A stretch of 8,777 nucleotides of DNA from Acidobacteriaceae bacterium. Its GTDB lineage: Bacteria; Acidobacteriota; Terriglobia; Terriglobales; Acidobacteriaceae. The position numbers and the translations under genes were made by a program. Of this stretch, positions 1-5,187 are shown piece after piece. Position 1 is the first letter of the stretch; each line of letters starts with the position of its first letter. Location: contig PLHN01000414.1 of assembly GCA_003139975.1 (NCBI GenBank), forward strand, positions 1 through 8,777, read 5' to 3'. A model generated the notes under the pieces. It had not been told where the DNA came from and did no database searches. It worked only from the letters and a program-made list of their open reading frames with translations.

Positions 1-1
1 C

Positions 2-988
2 ATGGACAGCCCAAAGACATTACAGCAAGCGATTCAATACTTTAGCGACGAACAGGTCTGCATTGATGCTGTGGCCGCTATGCGCTGGCCCGATGGCCCG
101 CGTTGCCCTGATTGCTTGGGTGAGAACGCCAAGAATCCCTACTATATCAAGACTCAGAAGCGATGGAAGTGCCGTTACTGCCGTCGCCAGTTCTCCGTCA
201 AAGTCGGAACTGTTTTCGAGGAGTCGCCAATCGCTTTGCAGAAGTGGCTCCCGGCTCTCTGGCTGCTCACTAGTTGCAAGAATGGAGTGAGTAGTTGGGA
301 GCTGCATCGCGCTCTTGGAGTCTCGCAGAAAACAGCGTGGTTCATGCTGCATCGGCTGAGACTCGCAATGAAAGCGCCGGACATGGGAACCAAGCTGGGA
401 TCGAATGACGGCGGCGAGGTTGAAGTAGACGAGACTTTTGTGGGCGGAATTGTGAAGAACATGCACAAGGACCGCAAACTGCGCGCTACCCAGAAGGGCG
501 GAGTTGGGCCGCATGGAAACAAGACAATCGTGCAAGGCATGCTAGACCGTGATGCGCGACGGGTCCGCGCTAGGATCGTGCCCAACGTCCAGCGTGAGAC
601 TTTGCAGGCCGAGATTCTGGATAACGTCAAGTTCGGATCTACCGTCTACACCGACGATTGGATCGGTTATGACGGCCTGCACAATCGCTTCGTGCATGAC
701 GTAATCAATCACGCGACTCAATACGTCAATGGCCGCATTCACACCAACGGAATTGAGAACTTTTGGAGTCTGCTCAAGCGCGGGTTGAAAGGCACCTACG
801 TTGCCGTGGAACCATTTCACCTTGAGCGTTACATTGACGAGCAGGCTTTCAGATACAACAATCGCGGCACAAAAGACAATCCGCTTACCGACTCCGACCG
901 CTTTCTGCTGGCCTTGTCTCAGGTCGCAAACAAGCGGCTCACCTACAAGGAACTGACTGGCAAGAACGACACTACGACGCCTGTCTAA
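2..988 (+). CDS. IS1595-family (ISXO2-like) transposase
   Basis: DDE-type transposase of 328 aa that would catalyse cut-and-join of its own insertion sequence. An N-terminal zinc ribbon is visible: C35-x2-C38 and C57-x2-C60 in a CPDC...CRYC pattern. A helix-turn-helix-like stretch follows at about residues 95-120 (LGVSQKTAWFMLHRLR). The catalytic domain then shows EVDETFVGG (D143), VYTDDW (D218/D219) and HTNGIENFWSLLKRG (H247, N249, E252, K259). This spacing and the IENFW...LKRG block are typical of the IS1595/ISXO2 group. The frame is open from an ATG two bases into the window to a TAA, so it looks intact, but the upstream ribosome binding site and the left inverted repeat are outside the window. 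A hairpin terminator follows 14 bp after the stop. The right boundary of the element could not be fixed because the left terminal repeat is not available for comparison. It may or may not carry the small genes next door as passengers. Confidence 0.93.
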   Translation: MDSPKTLQQAIQYFSDEQVCIDAVAAMRWPDGPRCPDCLGENAKNPYYIKTQKRWKCRYCRRQFSVKVGTVFEESPIALQKWLPALWLLTSCKNGVSSWELHRALGVSQKTAWFMLHRLRLAMKAPDMGTKLGSNDGGEVEVDETFVGGIVKNMHKDRKLRATQKGGVGPHGNKTIVQGMLDRDARRVRARIVPNVQRETLQAEILDNVKFGSTVYTDDWIGYDGLHNRFVHDVINHATQYVNGRIHTNGIENFWSLLKRGLKGTYVAVEPFHLERYIDEQAFRYNNRGTKDNPLTDSDRFLLALSQVANKRLTYKELTGKNDTTTPV

Positions 989-1001
989 AGCGTATCGGAA
1001 G

Positions 1002-1042
1002 CGCGGGCCAAAGCCTAAGACTTCGGCTTAGGTCCGCGTTTT
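1002..1042 (+). terminator. hairpin terminator after transposase (quasi-palindrome)
   Basis: A 37-nt quasi-palindrome centred on 1020 (1002-1038) is followed on + by TTTT (1039-1042). CGCGG (1002-1006) pairs with CCGCG (1034-1038), and the stem continues inward through a G-U pair and two mismatches. On + it resembles a Rho-independent terminator for the transposase. On - there is no T run after the stem. It overlaps the 3' end of the convergent 56-aa gene. Confidence 0.6.
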
Positions 1043-1185
1043 GGATGCGTGGCTCTCTCGGCTTGGTATTGCTTCTCGCGCTCTGTCAGTTCGCGCTTGG
1101 AAACCGTCAGGACTTGGCGCAAGCCGGATTCAAACGCCTGCATCTTCTGGCGTGGCGTCGTGTCGGGATCGGGGGTAGACTTCAT
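1015..1185 (-). CDS. small basic-tailed hypothetical protein (56 aa)
   Basis: Unknown function. The protein is 56 aa and highly charged. It has a predicted helical core (RQKMQAFESGLRQVLTVSK, then RELTEREKQYQ) and a basic, proline-containing tail ending KRGPKPKS. I chose ATG at 1183-1185 because the helix core follows directly and the longer upstream frame has no ribosome binding site. Only a weak GATGAG lies before this ATG. It points towards the transposase and ends 27 bp from the transposase stop. Its start lies 29 bp from the divergent 81-aa gene. Short proteins of this build (an xLTVSKxEL-type motif plus a KPGPKPK-like tail) are, to my recollection, common in Acidobacteria and Verrucomicrobia genomes, often as lone ORFs. 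No enzymatic motif is seen. It might be a DNA-binding or antitoxin-like accessory protein or an IS passenger, but neither is shown. Confidence 0.55.
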   Translation of the reverse strand: MKSTPDPDTTPRQKMQAFESGLRQVLTVSKRELTEREKQYQAERATHPKRGPKPKS

Positions 1186-1214
1186 GCGCTCATCATAGCG
1201 CACAGGAGGGAACG

Positions 1215-1460
1215 ATGAAACCAACCACTGCTGACTATCTCCTAAAAGTTCTAAGCGACATGGCAAAGGAGATAGAAAACTGCCAAGTACGGATCAAGGC
1301 GTTTGAAACGGCTCTTCAGAAATATGAGCCGAATCTTTACCAGTGTTACCAGAATGCTGTTGGGAGGGAGACTCAGGCCATAGCAAATTGCGTACAGCCG
1401 CAGCCCGAGCCATTAAACACAGCAATCCTTCGCACAATGCTTGTTCAGGATCAGGATTAG
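1215..1460 (+). CDS. small hypothetical protein, predicted helical (81 aa)
   Basis: Not recognised. The start is well supported: an AGGAGGG Shine-Dalgarno (1204-1210) lies 4 nt before the ATG, which is somewhat close. The 81-aa product has no signal peptide or membrane segment. Residues 5-40 have heptad-like hydrophobic spacing (YLLKVLSDMAKEIENCQVRI), suggesting a short coiled coil. The C-terminal part is polar, with the linker QPQPEP at about residues 61-66. Cysteines are at 23, 44 and 59 without a metal-binding pattern. It is divergent from the 56-aa gene, with only 29 bp between the starts, so its promoter must overlap that gene. A cytoplasmic, oligomeric accessory protein is the most that can be inferred. 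Confidence 0.62.
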   Translation: MKPTTADYLLKVLSDMAKEIENCQVRIKAFETALQKYEPNLYQCYQNAVGRETQAIANCVQPQPEPLNTAILRTMLVQDQD

Positions 1461-1497
1461 TTTCAACTGAGGGTGCGCTGCTTTGGTGGGGATGATC

Positions 1498-1540
1498 TTG
1501 ACATGCCATAACGCTCACCTGTAACGTTTGAAGTTACAGG
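1498..1540 (+). promoter_or_regulatory. promoter with overlapping palindromic operator
   Basis: A perfect -35 box TTGACA (1498-1503) is followed after 16 bp by TGTAAC (1520-1525), a 4/6 match to the -10 consensus. The -10 lies in the left arm of a perfect inverted repeat: CCTGTAAC (1518-1525), 7-nt spacer, GTTACAGG (1533-1540). An 8-bp dyad covering -10 and the likely start site (about 1532) is the usual geometry for a repressor operator. In RNA the dyad would not be complete, because transcription starts inside it. No repressor gene is identified in the window. Confidence 0.5.
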
Positions 1541-1609
1541 CCCGCGATTGGCCATGATCTTTAAGGAAGCAACCAAAGTTCAGATAGGCCCGCCGCGAGC
1601 GGGCTTTTT
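1532..1609 (+). ncRNA. candidate short RNA or attenuated leader (about 78 nt)
   Basis: The stretch between the predicted transcription start of the TTGACA promoter and the T run of the terminator at 1588-1610 would give an RNA of roughly 78 nt with a terminal hairpin. No convincing ORF lies wholly inside it: the only ATG (1554) opens a frame that runs through the terminator. The call is inferred from promoter-terminator spacing only, and no known RNA family is recognised. Confidence 0.25.
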
Positions 1610-1610
1610 C
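1588..1610 (+). terminator. intrinsic terminator
   Basis: GCCCGC (1588-1593) and GCGGGC (1599-1604) form a 6-bp GC stem with a 5-nt loop, followed directly by TTTTTC and further T-rich sequence. It lies 128 bp after the 81-aa gene, about 56 bp after the predicted start site of the 1498 promoter, and 41 bp before the Rap1a-like gene. It could end the 81-aa gene's transcript, end a short RNA, or act as an attenuator. Confidence 0.75.
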
Positions 1611-1650
1611 TATTTTCTGTTGTATCATGCCTGTCAAGTAGAGGTTCTGT

Positions 1651-2052
1651 ATGAGAACAGAAAAATTCATGCTGCCATGTTTACTATGCCTCTTGGCTCT
1701 GACCACCATTGCAAGCGCGCAATCCGCTGAACAAATGCTCTCTTCATGTAAGTGGATAGAGAACGCGAAAGTCTCTGGAGACGACGTGGCGATTCCACGA
1801 GATTTTGAGTCGGGAGAGTGCTGGGGGGCATTCGGCGTGGTACAGAACGTAATATGGGTCGCCGATCCATCACAAGGGCGGCGTTTATTTGAAGTGTGCG
1901 CCCCTTCGGAAAGCAGTCGTACTCAACTCATAGCGATCTTCGTGGACTATGTGAAGCATAATCCAAAAACAATGAGCGACAAGTTTTTCTTCACAGCTCG
2001 GGCTGCCTTAGCAAACGCATTCCCGTGTGCAAAGACTCAGGCAAACCACTGA
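1651..2052 (+). CDS. Rap1a/Tai-like secreted immunity-type protein
   Basis: The 133-aa protein has a clear signal peptide (MRTEKF, then a hydrophobic core, cleavage near ASA/QS at about 23), so it is periplasmic or secreted. The mature part has four cysteines (C33, C57, C83, C126) in the pattern CxWI...ECWG...FEVCAP...AFPC, with the helix TRAALANAFPC at the end. This layout matches the Rap1a/Tai immunity-protein family. Founding members neutralise type VI secretion amidase effectors in the periplasm through a small disulphide-stabilised helical fold. Start: ATG with GAGG (1641-1644) 6 nt upstream. No cognate effector or T6SS gene is adjacent, so a true immunity role is not shown. Many acidobacterial and proteobacterial genomes carry orphan members. 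Its last 16 bp overlap the convergent RusA-like gene. Confidence 0.7.
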   Translation: MRTEKFMLPCLLCLLALTTIASAQSAEQMLSSCKWIENAKVSGDDVAIPRDFESGECWGAFGVVQNVIWVADPSQGRRLFEVCAPSESSRTQLIAIFVDYVKHNPKTMSDKFFFTARAALANAFPCAKTQANH

Positions 2053-2762
2053 TCGAACGTGCCGGGAGTCTTGTGATTTATCCTGACATGGATAACCGCG
2101 AAAGCGTCGTTCGCTTTGACTTCTCTTTCGTGCGGCAGCAATAAAAGCCGATCCGACACGACACGCACTTCCGAAATCAGCTTGTCATCCTCCAGTAAGC
2201 AAAAGAACGGAGTCTCGTCTTTTCCCGGTGCGGTTCCGCCCGCCTCAGCTAGATTCTTGGGAATTTTCAGGGCATCAAACAGAGTCTTAACCTGCCCGTC
2301 TATATCGCCTTGTTCAAAAATGAACTTATCCTCACCCGGCCTAAGCAATAAAATGTCTAGGCTGCATCGGAGGGCGAGTTCCTGCGTGACCAGGGGAACA
2401 CACTGATAGCCGCTTCGATTCCAGTTGTTGCCTATATGCACGAACGCCTTACCAATGGATTCATCTTGAGGTAGAAGACCATCCGGGTAGCCTGCGATTC
2501 CTTTGCCGTCTAGTTCGTGAGCATAGGCGATTCTTCCTGTGTGTTCAGCAAACTGACGAAGCTGAGGATGAGTCCACCACAAATGACGTAGTTGAAGATG
2601 GAATAGTTTCCTGATCTCCTGTTTCTCTGGAGCTCTGGTTTTATCTCTGCTGGCGGTCGGCAATGAACCTTGGTATAACAGCCGAAATTCCACTAGATTC
2701 TCGCTTTCGATTGGTTCATCAAAACCAACCTCCAAATATACGTTCTCTGAGACTTTGTGCAC
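2037..2762 (-). CDS. hypothetical protein with RusA-like acidic motifs
   Basis: A 241-aa cytoplasmic protein not assigned with certainty. Residues about 149-205 read FEQGDIDGQVKTLFDAL, then after a long insert LLEDDKLISEVRVVSDR. This resembles the RusA Holliday-junction resolvase pattern (a DxDN acidic pair, LxDAL, then a DD pair before a beta strand with a basic residue). Here D153, D155, D163 and D192/D193 would be the acidic set, and the usual Asn after DxD is Gly. The N-terminal half (EFRLLYQGSLP, RKLFHLQLRHLWW, then FVHIGNNWNRSGYQCVPLVTQELALRCSLDILLLRPGE) has no recognised motif, and the protein is about twice the length of E. coli RusA. The first start is GTG (2760-2762) with GAGGGG about 9 nt upstream. 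An alternative GTG at 2691-2693 would begin at EFRLLYQG, where I would expect the conserved region to start. It is convergent with the Rap1a-like gene. A nucleic-acid enzyme from a mobile region is an inference. Confidence 0.6.
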   Translation of the reverse strand: MHKVSENVYLEVGFDEPIESENLVEFRLLYQGSLPTASRDKTRAPEKQEIRKLFHLQLRHLWWTHPQLRQFAEHTGRIAYAHELDGKGIAGYPDGLLPQDESIGKAFVHIGNNWNRSGYQCVPLVTQELALRCSLDILLLRPGEDKFIFEQGDIDGQVKTLFDALKIPKNLAEAGGTAPGKDETPFFCLLEDDKLISEVRVVSDRLLLLPHEREVKANDAFAVIHVRINHKTPGTFDQWFA

Positions 2763-3095
2763 TCATGTTTACCCCTCTATCTTGTTGAAGTACAATAACG
2801 ACTGCCCTGTCACGGTCTTTCGACCGTATCACAGTTGGGTTAGGCAGGTCTATTATTGCCTGGCTAAAGTATTGATTCCAATAGACCGGGTACCGGGGGG
2901 GTAGGGGGGTACCACGGTGGTACAGACCGGGCGCATCCCTGGCAAAGACCGAGGGATTCCTGACACTGCAACGGTGGCGAGGCGCAGGTAAACGGCCCAT
3001 CGCCCTTCGCCTATGGTCCGGTACTTCGGTAATCTGGCGGTAATACGGCCTTCCGTGCGACTCTCATCTGGTTGGTTAGAAGCCCATCAACCGCG
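2763..3095. other. gene-free region with stacked inverted repeats
   Basis: No credible gene is seen here. The frame open on - (2719-3000) has no family resemblance or ribosome site. The stretch holds ACGGTC-TTTC-GACCGT (2812-2827, flanked by CTGT/ACAG), an 8-bp inverted repeat GGTCTATT/AATAGACC (2847-2854 and 2880-2887), a G-rich tract (2888-2909), the palindrome GTACCA-CGG-TGGTAC (2909-2923), and a direct repeat AGACCGGG at 2883-2890 and 2924-2931. It should contain the promoter of the RusA-like gene on - and that of the bactofilin on +, but no clear -35/-10 pair is seen for either. Confidence 0.6.
2888..2909 (+). repeat. G-rich tract, potential G-quadruplex
   Basis: GGG, then TACC, then seven G, TA, and six G on +. 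The long runs can be split into four G3 tracts with loops of 1-4 nt. It is embedded between two GGTACC-type sequences. It could be a G-quadruplex or part of a repeated intergenic element; only the sequence pattern supports this. Confidence 0.4.
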
Positions 3096-3122
3096 GCCGG
3101 AGAGCCGCTCTCCCTCTCCGGC
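3096..3122 (+). promoter_or_regulatory. 5' leader hairpin before bactofilin
   Basis: GCCGGAGAG (3096-3104) and CTCTCCGGC (3114-3122) form a perfect 9-bp stem with a 9-nt loop. It ends 24 nt before the start codon and 13 nt before the Shine-Dalgarno GCGAGG. No T run follows, so it is not a normal intrinsic terminator. It could stabilise the mRNA or modulate translation. Confidence 0.4.
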
Positions 3123-3146
3123 AGCGGAACTCAAGCGAGGTTATTC

Positions 3147-3656
3147 ATGTTGCAGTCTCCGGAACCCAAGTACACGCCAGCCGCCGCTCCCGCCAACACC
3201 TACACTCCGGTCAAGCCGGCTACTGCGCCGCTGGAGCAGGCCACCATCGGCCGCTCGCTCGTCATCAAGGGCGAAGTAAGCGGTTCGGAATCTCTTTTTA
3301 TCGACGGACACGTCGAAGGCACTATCAACTTTCCCGGCAATCGCGTCACTATCGGGCGCAACGGCTCGGTCGCGGCGAATATTACCGCGAACGAGGTCGT
3401 GATCATGGGCAAAGTGCAGGGCAATGTGGATTGCACCGACCGGTTGGATATCCGCAATGAAGGTCTGCTCGCCGGTGACGTGATCACGCATCGCATCAGC
3501 GTGGAAGAAGGCGCCATCCTCAAGGGTGGAGTCGAAGTACGCAACCCTGAGAAGAAAGATCAGAAGGCGCAGAAGGACCAGCATCAGCAGAGCCAGCAGA
3601 ATCAGGCGAAGGCCGCGGAAGCGTCGAAGACGATGGCGGCCAACGCTGGCGCATAA
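3147..3656 (+). CDS. bactofilin (polymer-forming cytoskeletal protein)
   Basis: 169 aa. Bactofilins polymerise without nucleotide into filaments through a right-handed beta-helix and act in cell shape, polarity and envelope organisation, usually at the inner face of the membrane. The bactofilin domain spans about residues 32-134, from ATIGRSLVIKGEVSGSESL through GHVEGTI, NVDCTDRLDI and GLLAGDVI to EEGAILKGGVEV. It shows the regular glycine/valine strand repeats of the family. It is flanked by a proline/alanine/threonine-rich N-tail (1-31) and a Lys/Gln/Ala-rich disordered C-tail (135-169), as is usual. I chose ATG 3147 because GCGAGG (3135-3140) precedes it by 6 nt. A TTG at 3072 would add 25 residues that do not fit the family. 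No membrane segment is seen. It is monocistronic, ending in a strong terminator. It is not beside a M23 peptidase gene, a common bactofilin neighbour. Confidence 0.93.
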   Translation: MLQSPEPKYTPAAAPANTYTPVKPATAPLEQATIGRSLVIKGEVSGSESLFIDGHVEGTINFPGNRVTIGRNGSVAANITANEVVIMGKVQGNVDCTDRLDIRNEGLLAGDVITHRISVEEGAILKGGVEVRNPEKKDQKAQKDQHQQSQQNQAKAAEASKTMAANAGA

Positions 3657-3701
3657 GTTTCGGCATCGAAATCGTTAACCGACGATTCGGAGTCCGACGA
3701 A

Positions 3702-3736
3702 AGGGACGGGGGTAGCCCCCGTCCCTGTTGTTTTTT
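3702..3736 (+). terminator. strong intrinsic terminator after bactofilin
   Basis: A perfect 11-bp stem, AGGGACGGGGG (3702-3712) with CCCCCGTCCCT (3716-3726), has a 3-nt loop and is followed by GTTG and six T. It lies 46 bp after the bactofilin stop. On - no T run follows, so it serves the + strand mainly. Confidence 0.92.
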
Positions 3737-3778
3737 GTGGGAAATTGCGGGTAGCGCCAACGCAGAGAGAGCAGGCGA

Positions 3779-4198
3779 CTACTTCTTTGGCTTGAAGTCC
3801 AGGGCGGCGGAGTTGATGCAGTAGCGCATGCCAGTTGGCCGCGGGCCATCGGGGAACAAGTGTCCGAGATGCGCATCACAGTGCGCGCAACGCACCTCGG
3901 TGCGCGTCATGCCGTAGCTGCGGTCGGTGTGCTCGACGATGTTGTTTTTATCGGCTGCGTCGTAGAAGCTTGGCCAGCCCGTCCCAGAATCAAATTTTGT
4001 CCCCGAGCCAAACAACAGCGCACCGCAGCAAACGCAATGGTAGGAGCCGTCGTCGTGCTTGTTCCAGTACTTGCCGGTAAAGGCGGGCTCCGTGCCGCAC
4101 TGGCGCGCTACCTGGTACTGTTCGGGGCTTAGCTGCTTGCGCCACTCCTCGTCGGCCTTTTGGATCTTGGCGGTCTTTTCGGTCACTTCTTCATTCAT
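3779..4198 (-). CDS. msrB: peptide-methionine (R)-S-oxide reductase MsrB
   Basis: 139 aa, cytoplasmic. It reduces methionine-R-sulfoxide in proteins back to methionine, normally recycled by thioredoxin. Family marks are all present: [11 protein letters not shown] (35-45), the zinc ligands C55-x2-C58 (CVCC) and C104-x2-C107 (CAHC), SGTGWPSF (71-78), HLGHLFPDG, and the catalytic cysteine C127 in RYCINSAAL. An extra cysteine C34 before GTEP could serve in recycling. I chose ATG at 4196-4198, with GGAG about 10 nt upstream. A longer frame to 4315 would add a non-conserved N-terminus without a signal peptide. It lies 140 bp downstream of the sigma factor gene on the same strand, with no terminator with a T run between, so read-through is possible. 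Confidence 0.96.
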   Translation of the reverse strand: MNEEVTEKTAKIQKADEEWRKQLSPEQYQVARQCGTEPAFTGKYWNKHDDGSYHCVCCGALLFGSGTKFDSGTGWPSFYDAADKNNIVEHTDRSYGMTRTEVRCAHCDAHLGHLFPDGPRPTGMRYCINSAALDFKPKK

Positions 4199-4338
4199 AT
4201 ATTCAGTCTCCGAAAATGAGATGCGTGGCGGAGTTAAAGGTCGCACGGTCCCGGTTCGTGAAATGGCCAACGATCGATTCAGATTTCCACAAGAGGCTTG
4301 AACCACGGGGTTCACATAGGAGCCCTTTAAGCTCTCGT

Positions 4339-4908
4339 TTACGCCGTGCCGTGCGCCAATTCGCGATGCAGCCAGGCCTTGGCCAAAGTTAGCTCGCGGT
4401 GCACTGTCGCGGGGGAAATTTTCAAAGCCTCGGCCGCTTCGTCGTAGGTGAGACCGCCGAAAAACAGCAATTCAATCAGGTCGCTTTTGCGACGATCCTT
4501 CGCGGCCAGCCTTTGCATGGCGTCATCCAGTTCAATGATGCCGCGATCGGCGTGGGGGCCGACGAGGATGGCGTCATCCAGGGGAATCTTGTCGAATTCG
4601 CCGCCGCGCTTCTGGCGGTTTTGGGAGCGGGCATAATCGACCAGGATGCGGCGCAAGATGCGCGCCGAAACAGCGCAGAAGTGCACGCGATCCTGGAAGG
4701 TTACGTCGGCCTCCACCAGCCGCAAATAGGCCTCGTTGACGAGCGCGGTCGCGCGCAGGGTGTGGTCCCGGCGTTCCGAGCGCAGGCAGTTCAGGGCGAG
4801 TTTGTGCAGCTGGTCATAGACAACCGGCATTAATCGGTCGAGCGCGTCCTTGTCGCCGCTCCCCCACTGCTGCAGAAGCTGCGTCACGAACTGGCGGTCA
4901 GGTTCCAT
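4339..4908 (-). CDS. ECF-type sigma-70 family RNA polymerase sigma factor
   Basis: 189 aa. It directs RNA polymerase to a specific promoter set. Sigma region 2 spans about residues 25-100 ([34 protein letters not shown]). Region 4, with its helix-turn-helix, is at about 131-185 ([32 protein letters not shown], then [16 protein letters not shown]). The [10 protein letters not shown] and [22 protein letters not shown] signatures place it in the large ECF subfamily frequent in Acidobacteria and Planctomycetes (Sigma70_ECF, TIGR02999-like). Members of this subfamily often sit next to Ser/Thr kinases, but neither a kinase nor an anti-sigma gene is seen here. Start: ATG 4906-4908 with AGGAGA 6 nt upstream, an excellent site. 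Two palindromes lie upstream (4965-5004). Confidence 0.94.
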   Translation of the reverse strand: MEPDRQFVTQLLQQWGSGDKDALDRLMPVVYDQLHKLALNCLRSERRDHTLRATALVNEAYLRLVEADVTFQDRVHFCAVSARILRRILVDYARSQNRQKRGGEFDKIPLDDAILVGPHADRGIIELDDAMQRLAAKDRRKSDLIELLFFGGLTYDEAAEALKISPATVHRELTLAKAWLHRELAHGTA

Positions 4909-4964
4909 CTCAGTTCTCCTATCTTCAAGAGTCGCCTGGGCCGGTGTTGGCTACGCTTCAACTC

Positions 4965-5004
4965 CAGAAAAAAATTCTGACGGCATGAGGGAATTCGTCC
5001 CTCA
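4965..5004 (-). promoter_or_regulatory. paired palindromes upstream of the sigma factor gene
   Basis: CAGAA/TTCTG (4965-4969 and 4975-4979, with an A/T spacer) and TGAGGGA/TCCCTCA (4986-4992 and 4998-5004, 5-nt loop) lie 57-96 bp before the sigma ATG. Read on -, the second hairpin is followed after about 10 nt by a T run, so it could end an upstream transcript, or serve as an operator or leader. No typical sigma-70 promoter is visible nearby. Confidence 0.4.
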
Positions 5005-5187
5005 AAGGCGCTTAACAGTGTGAGCGCGAATTTTGGCAGCGGGAATCTGACCTTGGCCAGTGATTATAACCCCCTCCGCCGAGCTTGCGTGGGAGTCCGA
5101 GCAGCTAGACGGGCTCTGTGAATGCGACCGGTGCCCGAGCAACACCAATTTCTGATCCGTCAGGATCAATTTAAGAGAGGAACTGTC

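Noticed and set aside
1548..1730. 60-aa open frame on + across the terminator and into the Rap1a-like gene
   Set aside because: It starts with TTG without a ribosome site and reads straight through the GC hairpin and T run (giving the PPRAGFFYF peptide). It overlaps the better supported gene at 1651.
2719..3000. 93-aa open frame on - upstream of the RusA-like gene
   Set aside because: No ribosome site, Arg/Pro-rich composition typical of non-coding GC-rich DNA, no family resemblance, and it covers the inverted-repeat cluster.
3200..3584. Open frames on - opposite the bactofilin
   Set aside because: They mirror a confidently identified gene and have no independent features.
4299..4314. TGAACC/GGTTCA hairpin between the sigma gene and msrB
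   Set aside because: Six-bp stem with no T run on either strand, so it is not supported as a terminator. Kept only as a possible dyad.
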